Positions 49,305-57,175 of a stretch of DNA of 64,000 nucleotides are shown one piece after another. Both the position numbers and the translations under genes were made by a program. The notes beneath the pieces were generated by a model that did no database searches, was not told where the DNA came from, and saw only the letters and a list, made by a program, of their open reading frames with translations. Numbering within the stretch: the stretch's first letter is position 1; every line of letters starts with the position of its first letter. Origin of the DNA: Desulfobulbaceae bacterium (GTDB lineage: Bacteria; Desulfobacterota; Desulfobulbia; Desulfobulbales; SURF-16); NCBI GenBank assembly GCA_023230525.1, contig JALNXE010000009.1, positions 7,154 through 71,153 of the forward strand, read 5' to 3'.

Positions 49305-51941
49305 ATGAAAAAGAGACTCAAAATGAGTGGATTACTGGGCAGGATAGGTATGTTATATACCCTGCCGTTGCTAACCATCGCCTGGCCAGCCATGGCCGGT
49401 GCGGCGGCGACAACACCCATCGGGACATGCCCGGCCGGGACCCAGCTTTCAACGGTGCCGAATTCACATGTCTGCCTCAAGATTGATCCGACAGCGCCCT
49501 GTCCGGCGGGAACCGCCGAGGCCTTTCCCGGAGCCGACACCTGCCTGCTGGATCCCGCCGCGATTCCCAAATATGTCATACCGCTGGTCATTCCGCCGGT
49601 CATGCCGAAAAGCATCACCCAACCCGTTGGCAGCGGTCCGGCTGCAGAATACAACATTGCCGTCAGGCAGTTCATGCAGCAGATCCTGCCGGGCGGCATC
49701 TGGAACACCTTAAACAACCGCAACGACACCTATGGCCCGACCACCGTCTGGAGCTACGGCAGAGCTGAAGATCCGCTGCCCTCGGGAGGGGTAGCCCCGG
49801 CTGCCAATTCATCCTTCAATTATCCGGCCTTTACCGTCGAAGCCATTTCCGGCAACCTGGACACCGTGCGCTGGATCAATGACCTGAAGGATGCCAATGG
49901 CCACTATCTCAAACATCTCTTTTCCATCGACCAGACCCTGCATTGGGCAAATCCCAACCAGGACTGCCGCATGGGTATCAGCCGCACCGACTGCGAAGGA
50001 TCAAGCGAACTGCCCTACCAGGGCCCGGTACCCATGGTCACCCATGTGCACGGCTCCCATGTCAACATGGAAAGCGATGGTTATCCCGAACAGTGGTGGC
50101 TGCCGGCTGCCAACGACATCCCGGCCGGCACGGCTACCCAGGGCGACCTCTACGACCAGTATAACCGGGCCAATCAACTGCCCGGCTCGGCCTATTACGG
50201 CTATGAAAACGATCAACCGGCCACCACCCTGTGGTTTCACGACCACTCGCTCGGCATGACCCGGCTCAACGTCTATGCCGGACCGGCCGGTTTCTGGCTG
50301 GTTCGCAATGGCGCCTACGACATCAACACTCCCAATATATTGCCGGGTCCGGCTCCCGTGGCCGGCGAGGACGTGGTCGCTGCCAATTTTCCGGCCTCCA
50401 TGGGCGGCCAGCGCGAGAAGTACCGCGAAATTCCGATTGCTATCCAGGACCGTTCCTTCAATCCGGACGGCTCTCTCTTCTACCCGGAAAATCGCGCCTT
50501 CTTTGAAAATTTGCGTCAGGATCAACTGCAGATTCCCTTTATCAACTCGGTTGATAAAGACATGATCTCCGATATTGCGCCCATCTGGAACCCGGAGGCC
50601 TTTTTCACCACCATGGTGGTCAACGGCGTCGTCTGGCCGGTGCAGGAAGTCGCACCAGACCGTTACCGCTTCCGCTTGCTGGACGGCTGCAACTCAAGGA
50701 CCCTTAACCTGAGCATGTTCGTGGTTGATCCAGCCACCAATCAGATCGACCCGACCCAGGAGATACCATTCTATCAGATCGGCGCAGAGCAGGGCTTCCT
50801 GCCCAAGGTGACGAAAATCACCACCGGCTTCTCTACCGAGCTGCCGGGCGACGGCAGCACTCCCGCGGCCCAGCCTCTGCTCTCCCCGGACCAGGCCCTG
50901 CTGATGGGGCCGGCCGAGCGGGCTGACGTCATTGTCGATTTCAGCAATCTGCCGGACGGCACCATTATCAGGATGATCAACACCGCACCGGACGCGCCTT
51001 TCGGCGGCTTTCCCGATACACCTGCCGACCCGGCCACTTCCGGCCAGGTCATGCAGTTCGTGGTCAACTCCGCCCTTTATGGGACTCCTGGTTCCAGCGA
51101 CGGCCTGACCACCGCGCCCGAGAATCTTGTTCTGCCCGCCGAAGCGCCCCTGGGCACTCCGGATAATGCCGCCGCGCCGCGCCGTCTGTCCCTTAATGAA
51201 ATGGAATCGGCTCAGCTGTGCGTGCAGGTGAATCCGGACGGCAGCGTGGTAGATCTCGGTGTTACCTTTGATCCCGCCAATCCGGCCGTCTTTCTGGCTA
51301 ATTGCAATGCCGCCCTTGGCGTGCCCTTCGCGCCAAGAATGGCCATGCTCGGCAGCCTGGCCACCGATGGCACCGGCGCCGACGTCAATACCATTTCCCG
51401 CTGGATGGATACACTCACGGAATTGCCCTTTGTCGACACCATGGAGGAGTGGGAGGTCTACAACTTCACCATGGATGCCCATCCGATCCATCTGCATCTG
51501 GTGCGTTTCCAGGTCATTGACCGGCAGGACCTGGCCACAGATGCCACCGGCATGATTATGAATCCATTGACCCCGGTGGGGAATGCGGTGGCCGCCGTGG
51601 GCAACGAGGCAGGTTTTAAGGATACCGTTATCTCTTATCCCGGCCAGGTGACCCGCCTCAAGGCCTTCTTTGACCGGGCCGGCCTCTACGTCTGGCACTG
51701 CCATATCGTCGAGCATGAGGACAACGAAATGATGCGGCCCTATGTGGTGCGTTTCGATCCGGCCTTCCCGGATATCGACCAGAACGGGGTGGTGAACATG
51801 GCTGACTACAGCCTCTTCATGCAGGAAGTCCGCAAGCCGCTGCCCCGCAACCCGGGATATGACCTCAACCAGGACGGCTCGGTCAACCTGCGTGACAGCA
51901 TGATTGTGCTGAATTTCATGAGGTCGCATCGTGTCAGGTAA
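49305..51941 (+). CDS. Exported multicopper oxidase with C-terminal dockerin-like repeats
   Basis: The 878-residue protein has a signal peptide (about 1-35). All four copper motifs are present: HVHGSH near 246, WFHDHS near 310, HPIHLH near 725 and HCHIVEHEDNEMM near 800, including the type 1 axial Met. Residues about 825-875 carry two Ca-loop repeats, DIDQNGVVNMAD and DLNQDGSVNLRD, of dockerin type I style. The start MKKRLKMSG has GGAGGG 4 bases upstream. An oxygen-using oxidase in a sulfate reducer suggests oxygen or metal detoxification at the surface; that is inference. Confidence 0.92.
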   Translation: MKKRLKMSGLLGRIGMLYTLPLLTIAWPAMAGAAATTPIGTCPAGTQLSTVPNSHVCLKIDPTAPCPAGTAEAFPGADTCLLDPAAIPKYVIPLVIPPVMPKSITQPVGSGPAAEYNIAVRQFMQQILPGGIWNTLNNRNDTYGPTTVWSYGRAEDPLPSGGVAPAANSSFNYPAFTVEAISGNLDTVRWINDLKDANGHYLKHLFSIDQTLHWANPNQDCRMGISRTDCEGSSELPYQGPVPMVTHVHGSHVNMESDGYPEQWWLPAANDIPAGTATQGDLYDQYNRANQLPGSAYYGYENDQPATTLWFHDHSLGMTRLNVYAGPAGFWLVRNGAYDINTPNILPGPAPVAGEDVVAANFPASMGGQREKYREIPIAIQDRSFNPDGSLFYPENRAFFENLRQDQLQIPFINSVDKDMISDIAPIWNPEAFFTTMVVNGVVWPVQEVAPDRYRFRLLDGCNSRTLNLSMFVVDPATNQIDPTQEIPFYQIGAEQGFLPKVTKITTGFSTELPGDGSTPAAQPLLSPDQALLMGPAERADVIVDFSNLPDGTIIRMINTAPDAPFGGFPDTPADPATSGQVMQFVVNSALYGTPGSSDGLTTAPENLVLPAEAPLGTPDNAAAPRRLSLNEMESAQLCVQVNPDGSVVDLGVTFDPANPAVFLANCNAALGVPFAPRMAMLGSLATDGTGADVNTISRWMDTLTELPFVDTMEEWEVYNFTMDAHPIHLHLVRFQVIDRQDLATDATGMIMNPLTPVGNAVAAVGNEAGFKDTVISYPGQVTRLKAFFDRAGLYVWHCHIVEHEDNEMMRPYVVRFDPAFPDIDQNGVVNMADYSLFMQEVRKPLPRNPGYDLNQDGSVNLRDSMIVLNFMRSHRVR

Positions 51942-52023
51942 ATACCGTTTCTCCATCGAGGTGGGTGCAAGTCCCGCCTTGATGCAACCCGCTAATCCGC
52001 AATTTCGAACATATAAGGAAAAA

Positions 52024-52614
52024 ATGATGAAAAAGATACTCAGCACCATAACCGCCTTTTTTTGCCTGACCTTGGCCGGCCAGGCCATGGCAACTCCCGT
52101 CGTCACCCTGACCCCGACAGCGCAGACCTTCCCGGTGGGCGAGGAGCGCTCTGTCACCGTCGGGCTTAGTCTGGACCCGGGCGAAGCACTCTACAGCTCA
52201 CTTTTTTTTCTTGATTTCAATTCTAATATTCTTGATTTTGTCGATCTTACCTGGAATTTTGACACTATCGGTTATCTCACAGGGGTTTCCGACAACGGAA
52301 ATGGCAATGTTAGTTTTGATGCTGCTTGGTTTGACGGGGGACAACTGACTGACAATTTTGACCTCGCCACTCTCACCTTTCGGGGCCTCACCGTCGGCAT
52401 CAGCGACCTGTTATTGTCCGGTGATATTATTACGTTTGACCCCACATCACTAGATTCTGACGGAAATCCCTCGATAACAACATATTATCCAGACCTGACC
52501 GCCAACGCCACCATGGCGCCGGTGCCCGAACCGGCCACCTTTCTGCTCTTCGGCTCCGGCCTGGCCGGCCTGAGACTGCTCAGAAGGAAAAAAGGCATCG
52601 AGCAGTCCGCCTGA
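52024..52614 (+). CDS. PEP-CTERM sorting-domain protein
   Basis: The 196-residue exported protein has a signal peptide (MMKKILSTITAFFCLTLAG) and a C-terminal PEP-CTERM tag: VPEPATFLLFGSGLAGL followed by RLLRRKK. The middle is a beta-rich cohesin-like domain (VGEERSVTVGLSLDPGEALY). The start at 52024 has AAGGA upstream. It follows the multicopper oxidase by 82 bases. Exosortase, needed to process it, is not in the window. A cohesin-like body beside a dockerin-bearing oxidase suggests they could interact. Confidence 0.85.
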   Translation: MMKKILSTITAFFCLTLAGQAMATPVVTLTPTAQTFPVGEERSVTVGLSLDPGEALYSSLFFLDFNSNILDFVDLTWNFDTIGYLTGVSDNGNGNVSFDAAWFDGGQLTDNFDLATLTFRGLTVGISDLLLSGDIITFDPTSLDSDGNPSITTYYPDLTANATMAPVPEPATFLLFGSGLAGLRLLRRKKGIEQSA

Positions 52615-52641
52615 TCACAGATGATTGCAATGCCTTAAGCC

Positions 52642-52669
52642 AGGCAGGGCGGCAACCGCCGCCCTGCCT
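52642..52669 (+). terminator. Rho-independent-like terminator after PEP-CTERM gene
   Basis: AGGCAGGGCGGC and GCCGCCCTGCCT form a perfect 12-bp GC-rich stem around AACC. The T run is weak (TTTGCCTTGT). Confidence 0.65.
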
Positions 52670-52726
52670 TTGCCTTGTCATATCACCCATTTTCACTGCC
52701 CTTATCTGCAAAAGGAATAACCTGCC

Positions 52727-53416
52727 ATGAAATACTTACTGATTACATTTCTCAGCCTGGCCGTTCTGGCCGGTACCTGCTTAGCAAACGATACGCTGCA
52801 GCTCCAGGATGAAAAGGATAAAATCAGTTACAGCGTCGGCTACCAGGTCGGCGGCGACTTCAAGAAACAGGGGGTTGACCTCAACCCGGCCGCCCTGGTC
52901 AAAGGAGTCCAGGACGCCCTCGCCGGGTCTGGACAGCCTCTTTTGTCCAGCGAGGAAATGCAGTCCATTCTGGTGGCACTGAAAAAGAAAATCGATACAG
53001 CCCTGGAGCAGGAGAAAAAAAAGACGCTCGAGGGTTACCGGGGTGAAGGCCGGGCCTTCCTGGCTGAAAACGGCAAGAAGGATGGGGTGGTCACCCTGCC
53101 CAGCGGCCTGCAGTACAAGGTGCTCGTTCAAGGCACCGGCAAATCGCCGACACTTGAGGACACGGTGACCGTCAATTATCGTGGCACCCTGATCAACGGC
53201 AAGGAATTCGACAGTTCGTTCCGCGACAAGAAACCGGCCACCGTCCGCCTCAGCACCTTGATCCCCGGCTGGCAGGAGGCCCTGCCGCTGATGAAGGAAG
53301 GCGGCAAATGGCAGATCTTTGTGCCTGCCGACCTGGCCTTCGGGGAACGCGGTCCTCTGGCCGAACAGGTTGTCATCTACGAAATTGAACTCTTGTCGGT
53401 GCAACCCGCGTCATAA
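52727..53416 (+). CDS. FKBP-type peptidyl-prolyl isomerase (Mip/FkpA-like), exported
   Basis: The 229-residue protein has a signal peptide (about 1-20), an N-terminal dimerisation domain (25-115; KISYSVGYQVGGDFKKQGVD) and a C-terminal FKBP domain (YKVLVQGTGKSPTLEDTVTV, GWQEALPLMKEGGKWQIFVP). It is expected to fold proteins in the periplasm. AAGGAAT precedes the ATG. Confidence 0.93.
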   Translation: MKYLLITFLSLAVLAGTCLANDTLQLQDEKDKISYSVGYQVGGDFKKQGVDLNPAALVKGVQDALAGSGQPLLSSEEMQSILVALKKKIDTALEQEKKKTLEGYRGEGRAFLAENGKKDGVVTLPSGLQYKVLVQGTGKSPTLEDTVTVNYRGTLINGKEFDSSFRDKKPATVRLSTLIPGWQEALPLMKEGGKWQIFVPADLAFGERGPLAEQVVIYEIELLSVQPAS

Positions 53417-53513
53417 CCGGATCATGGAAACCGGGGACAGGTTTTGAAAAATGAGTTTTTGCCGCCTTTCATGACCTTGCTTGCAGTTTAACGGGTGCCC
53501 CCCAAACTTGTCA

Positions 53514-53783
53514 CTACGAGTTTATTCTGCGGACTGGGCGCGCCCGTGCCTTTGCAGCCTCAACCTCCCGATTCCTTGGCGGGGCGGCAGTCACGAGAGA
53601 ATGCAACAATTTAGTTGATGAAGCTGCGATTTCGTCAACCGCACGGTCAAATGCCTCTTTGTTTACCGTGGATGGTTTGTTGAATCCGCTGATCTTCCGC
53701 ACAAATTGCAGCGCTGCTTGGCGGATCTCTTCGTTAGTGGCAGAGGGTTCAAAGTTGTAAAGCGTTATGATATTTCTACACAT
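53514..53783 (-). CDS. DUF2277 family protein
   Basis: The 89-residue protein opens MCRNIITLYNFEPSATNEEI and has LQFVRKISGFNKPS, the DUF2277 pattern. The function is unknown. The C-terminal tail is basic. It is the first gene of an accessory patch and lies beside an attC-like inverted repeat. Confidence 0.82.
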   Translation of the reverse strand: MCRNIITLYNFEPSATNEEIRQAALQFVRKISGFNKPSTVNKEAFDRAVDEIAASSTKLLHSLVTAAPPRNREVEAAKARARPVRRINS

Positions 53784-53867
53784 TTTTACCTACCTCTATA
53801 GTTCGCCCACCGGGATTAGCCTCTGTCGCAATCTCAAGAATTGAGATATATTTCGCCAAATGACTCC

Positions 53868-53917
53868 GCCGAACGCACATGGGGCAGCGACGCGCCCGCT
53901 GGAGCCGTTTGTTCGGT
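53868..53917. repeat. attC-like inverted repeat between DUF2277 gene and rsgA
   Basis: GCCGAAC (53868-53874) faces GTTCGGT (53911-53917), with an inner CAGCG/CGCTG stem. This resembles an integron attC site but the core deviates from RYYYAAC/GTTRRRY at the fourth position. No integrase gene is in the window. Confidence 0.3.
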
Positions 53918-53926
53918 GCAGGTCAT

Positions 53927-54985
53927 TCATCTTTTCATATTCTTCTTAGCCGTCTTCATGAAGCGTCCGAAGGCCCTGTCCTTTTTACGTTTGTCCAGGT
54001 ACGACATCTCATAGTGCTCCGACTCTTTCCTGAGTTTCAAATAACTGGAATAGCGCTCTTCACTCAACTCGCCGTTTGTAATTGCCGCAAGAACTGCGCA
54101 GCCCGATTCCCGAGTATGGCTGCAATCGGCATAGCGACAAGCCATGGCAAGCTCAATAATATCTTCAAACCCTTTGTTTACCCCTTCACCGGCGCCCAGA
54201 AGGCCTAATTCTCGCATTCCGGGTGTATCAATGAACATAACGCCTTTCTCAAGAACAATGAGTTGCCGGCGCGTTGTTGTGTGTGTGCCTTCTCCTGTTC
54301 CACTGACAGCTTTCGTATCAAGATCATTCCGTCCAATCAGATGATTGATCAGTGTCGTCTTGCCGACCCCGGATGACCCGAGCTGGCAATATGTTCGGCC
54401 CGGTATTAATACCTGGTGGAATTCGTCAAATCCGGAGCCGGTTACGTTACTGAGGGCAATAATCCTGGTCGTGATGCCAGCCTGTCTGACAGCCGCAAGC
54501 TTCTGTTGCAGCTCATCGTGGGAGATCAAGTCCGTCTTGGCAAGAATGACAATCGGCTCAACATGTCCGTCAGCTGCCATCACTAAATACCGATCCAGCC
54601 GGGGCAGATTAAAGTCAAAGTGACATGACTGGACAATGAAAGCGATATCAATGTTGGCTGCGATCATCTGGTGGTCCACTTCTACGCCGGCACGCTTGCG
54701 GCGCAAAAACGTCCTTCGTGGAAAGACCCCATGGATGATTGCCGAGGTATCGTCATTGTAATACTGCACGGCGACCCAATCGCCGACACATGGCAGCTCA
54801 ACCGATGACTCAACATGGAAATAAAACTTCCCCGCAAGTTCAGCCGGAATCTCTCTGAATTCATTCCTGACAATGTAGGAATTCCGGTCAACCGCCGACA
54901 CGCGTGCAATGCCTTGATCCTCGTGGCGGAGGTCATCGGCATGTGCTTCAAACCAGGGGCTGAAACCTAGATCACTCAATTTCAT
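53927..54985 (-). CDS. rsgA: Ribosome small-subunit-dependent GTPase RsgA
   Basis: RsgA is a circularly permuted GTPase for 30S subunit maturation. The 352 residues have an OB fold, then the permuted G motifs: ILAKTDL (G4) near 150, GSSGVGKTTLINHL (G1) near 200 and DTPGMRELGLL (G3) near 253. A C-terminal zinc site CRYADCSHTRESGC lies near 281. It stands alone between two attC-like repeats, an unusual place for a housekeeping gene. Confidence 0.93.
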   Translation of the reverse strand: MKLSDLGFSPWFEAHADDLRHEDQGIARVSAVDRNSYIVRNEFREIPAELAGKFYFHVESSVELPCVGDWVAVQYYNDDTSAIIHGVFPRRTFLRRKRAGVEVDHQMIAANIDIAFIVQSCHFDFNLPRLDRYLVMAADGHVEPIVILAKTDLISHDELQQKLAAVRQAGITTRIIALSNVTGSGFDEFHQVLIPGRTYCQLGSSGVGKTTLINHLIGRNDLDTKAVSGTGEGTHTTTRRQLIVLEKGVMFIDTPGMRELGLLGAGEGVNKGFEDIIELAMACRYADCSHTRESGCAVLAAITNGELSEERYSSYLKLRKESEHYEMSYLDKRKKDRAFGRFMKTAKKNMKR

Positions 54986-54996
54986 CATAAGTTACC

Positions 54997-55056
54997 ACCG
55001 AACGCGAAGCTAAGGGTAGCGGCCCTCTTGGGCGAGATGTCCGCAGATTTTTTCGG
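54997..55056. repeat. Second CCGAACG-type inverted repeat upstream of rsgA
   Basis: ACCGAAC at 54997-55003 faces TTCGG near 55052-55056, with inner GCGG/CCGC pairing. It shares CCGAACGC with the repeat at 53868, in the same orientation, so the two bracket rsgA. Confidence 0.25.
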
Positions 55057-55064
55057 ATAAATTT

Positions 55065-55350
55065 TTACTCCGTGATACGAGATAAAATCAGCCTCCCTTC
55101 ACCGAGCATAATCGCCACATCGGCAACGTTGAAAATTCCGGTTCGTAAACTCCCGATACCGATATTCATAAAATCGATAACAACTCCCTTGTTCCATATC
55201 CTGTCGATCAGATTGCCCCCAGCCCTCCTCCGACAATAAGGGAAAGTCTTATTACGAAAGCTGGCCGGAGACTTCGACGGGTGAGGATGAAAACAAATAT
55301 CCCTGCCACAATAATTCCAGAGAGGAGGAAGGGGACGTCCCCAATATCCG
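55065..55350 (-). pseudogene. Signal peptidase II (lspA) remnant
   Basis: The last about 45 residues (GNLIDRIWNKGVVIDFMNIG, then FNVADVAIM) are the C-terminal active-site region of LspA, including the Asp in FNVAD. An upstream hydrophobic helix is in another frame (GIIVAGIFVFILTRRS) and the frames break at a G run near 55220. The N-terminal helices are missing. It is a decayed fragment. Confidence 0.75.
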
Positions 55351-55584
55351 CTATGGTTTGTTGAAGGTTTCCACATAGGTATCGATGAGCCTGCGGATCA
55401 TGCGCTGATACTGAGTATGGTGTTTGGCTGCCTCGGATTTAAAGAACTCGACACTCTTTTTGCTGAGAGCAATGGTAACTTTCACCCCTTCTTCCCGAAA
55501 GGCAAGTTCTTCGGGAGGTGGGAGAAAGTCTCTAATGACCTTGGCATCAATAGGCTCATTGGTGTATTTGATTTTCGCGCTCAT
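55351..55584 (-). CDS. CopG/BrnA-like antitoxin
   Basis: The 77-residue protein ends with a ribbon-helix-helix-type segment (VKVTIALSKKSVEFFKSEAA, then YQRMIRRLIDTYVE). The start MSAKIKYTNEPID at 55584 is preferred over a much longer frame. It overlaps the 3-prime end of the BrnT-like gene by 29 bases, the usual toxin-first order of brnTA modules. It probably binds the toxin and the operator. Confidence 0.78.
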   Translation of the reverse strand: MSAKIKYTNEPIDAKVIRDFLPPPEELAFREEGVKVTIALSKKSVEFFKSEAAKHHTQYQRMIRRLIDTYVETFNKP

Positions 55585-55798
55585 AAATTGCCTTTCCCTT
55601 TCGCCAGTAACCGGCGCCAAATATGCGAATAACACCGCCGCGATAGGTAAATCGGACAGTGAGAACACCACCCTCGACCTCGCCGAAACAAAAATAGCGT
55701 TTTTCAGTTTCACTGTGAGCGAGGTCTTCGGCTATGGCACAGCTGGGGGCGGCGAAAGCATACTGTGCCAGAGAAAACTGAATGTGATGGTTTGGCAA
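55556..55798 (-). CDS. BrnT-like toxin, start uncertain
   Basis: The 80-residue frame has BrnT-type features DLAHSETEKRYFCFGEVEGG and LTVRFTYRGGVIRIFGAGYW. BrnT toxins are RNases with a RelE-like fold. The frame starts with TTG, and homologous-looking residues (FWDQNGQIEIKQQ) continue upstream without an ATG or GTG, so the N-terminus may be damaged or use a rare start. Translation is coupled to the antitoxin. Confidence 0.7.
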   Translation of the reverse strand: MPNHHIQFSLAQYAFAAPSCAIAEDLAHSETEKRYFCFGEVEGGVLTVRFTYRGGVIRIFGAGYWRKGKAIYERENQIHQ

Positions 55799-55949
55799 TT
55801 TTTGCTGTTTGATTTCTATTTGCCCATTTTGGTCCCAAAATCGACAATGAGGCCTAGTAATATCAACTAGTTACAGAGTGAGCAAACCGGCATTACATTG
55901 TAATCTCAATTATTTAGCGTGGTCCGACCCCATTTGGCATTGCCACTCA

Positions 55950-56624
55950 TCAGTAAGTGCTTTGAGTTTCTACCTGCCAGTCACCAAATTTTGCATGAAT
56001 ATCTTTGTATTCTGTTTCAAATTTTTTCCTTAAGTCGTCAACTGTTTTGAAGTTTCCAGTTATTATATTATAGGCTAAGCGTTGAAGGTTGATGACCATG
56101 TTGATGGCTTTTATCATTTCTTTAGAGTTACTTTGAGTAAGTGCCATCAAGGCTTCTGCCTTATCTGCTGGCGCAAGATTCCCAGTTGGTCCTTTTATGG
56201 TTGGTAAGTCTTTAATGGCATCTGATAGTTCAGATTGGAGTTTATCAAATCGTTTTATAAAAAAAGAAACTTCATTATTTATTAGACCAATAATCTCTGT
56301 CCTAAGACTTGTAATCTGGTTTATTTGGTTTGAATTCATCATCTCTTTGATCTGACCTGAAATTCCCTCGCTTTGCTCAGCTTGAGACTCCTTTTGAGCC
56401 TTCAATGTATTTGCAATATATATCAAGGTTAAGAAAAGCAATATAGGGCTTAACACTCCATTAATATACGATCCAAAATTCCCCCAATCAGCAGATTGGT
56501 TGGACAAGGAAGCATGAAATTTGAAAAAATATAAACCCAGAAAGGTAAACGCGACACTAGCGACTAACAGACCCAACTTTTTTATTTCAGAAGAACTTGC
56601 ATTTTTCATTAATTGTTTATCCAC
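55950..56624 (-). CDS. Membrane protein resembling putative abortive-infection (AbiC-type) proteins
   Basis: The 224-residue protein has two N-terminal membrane helices (about 17-35 and 50-70; FGSYINGVLSPILLFLTLIY), then a coiled-coil-rich cytoplasmic part. The helix-2 pattern with following TLKAQKESQAEQ resembles the putative phage abortive-infection family. The gene is clearly more AT-rich than its neighbours, a sign of transfer. A defence role is inferred from resemblance and context only. Confidence 0.6.
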   Translation of the reverse strand: MDKQLMKNASSSEIKKLGLLVASVAFTFLGLYFFKFHASLSNQSADWGNFGSYINGVLSPILLFLTLIYIANTLKAQKESQAEQSEGISGQIKEMMNSNQINQITSLRTEIIGLINNEVSFFIKRFDKLQSELSDAIKDLPTIKGPTGNLAPADKAEALMALTQSNSKEMIKAINMVINLQRLAYNIITGNFKTVDDLRKKFETEYKDIHAKFGDWQVETQSTY

Positions 56625-57175
56625 TATCAGATTATCTTCAGTTGGATTTTATATAATCCGACATTCTGTTCTCTTTCTTTCTATTTTTTGTTCAGACATA
56701 ACAGCGCAATAAGTGGAAAGCTGTCCATCATATTGCCCTTTATAGACGGACACATTTTCCACTTATTTTAATATTGAATACAAAACATGGAAAATCTCTT
56801 CCCATGCTGTCCACTTATTACGTTGTCGCCCGGCATTTTCCTCTTATTGCGATATTAAAGGGCAAAACGGGGAAAGCAAACGCGGTGCAGGGGGCCATTC
56901 CGCAGCAGGAGCGGGCCATGCCTGCGAATTTGCCATTGCGAAAACCCCGTTGTCGCGGGCATGGCCCGCTCCTACCCCGCGAGACACGCTTCGTTGCTTC
57001 CCCCGGAGATAGGGTTGGCGGGCTGCTGCCCTGACACATTCCTATAACGGGATCAGGCTGTTGTCAATAGGGCAGCGTGCCCGCATGCTCCAGGTAGGTA
57101 TTTTTTTACACTCCATATGTGGGTCGTTCTTCCGGAAGAGAATAACCCGATGAAACGAACGCAGCGGCAGCCATT
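56625..57175. other. Non-coding region with hairpins between AbiC-like gene and adenine deaminase
   Basis: No gene is supported. AATAAGTGGAAA (56708-56719) faces TTTCCACTTATT (56756-56767), and fragments of both recur to 56870. A longer REP-like hairpin follows at 56908-56972. An open plus-strand frame across it (56774-57034) is an artefact of the repeat. Confidence 0.55.
56908..56972. repeat. REP-like hairpin GGAGCGGGCCATGCC(T/C)GCGA
   Basis: A 20-base arm at 56908-56927 is complementary to 56953-56972 with one mismatch. The arm resembles the GTAGGAGCGGGCTTGCCCGCGA type of REP elements known from pseudomonads. No RAYT transposase is in the window. Confidence 0.8.

Noticed and set aside
50694..52157. 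487-codon minus-strand frame
   Set aside because: It is antisense to the multicopper oxidase, whose copper motifs are all intact.
55860..55945. GTGGTCCGACCCC sequence reminiscent of transposon ends
   Set aside because: No transposase or matching second end could be seen, so an insertion sequence is not supported.
56774..57034. 86-codon plus-strand frame
   Set aside because: It is built from the REP-like hairpin arms.
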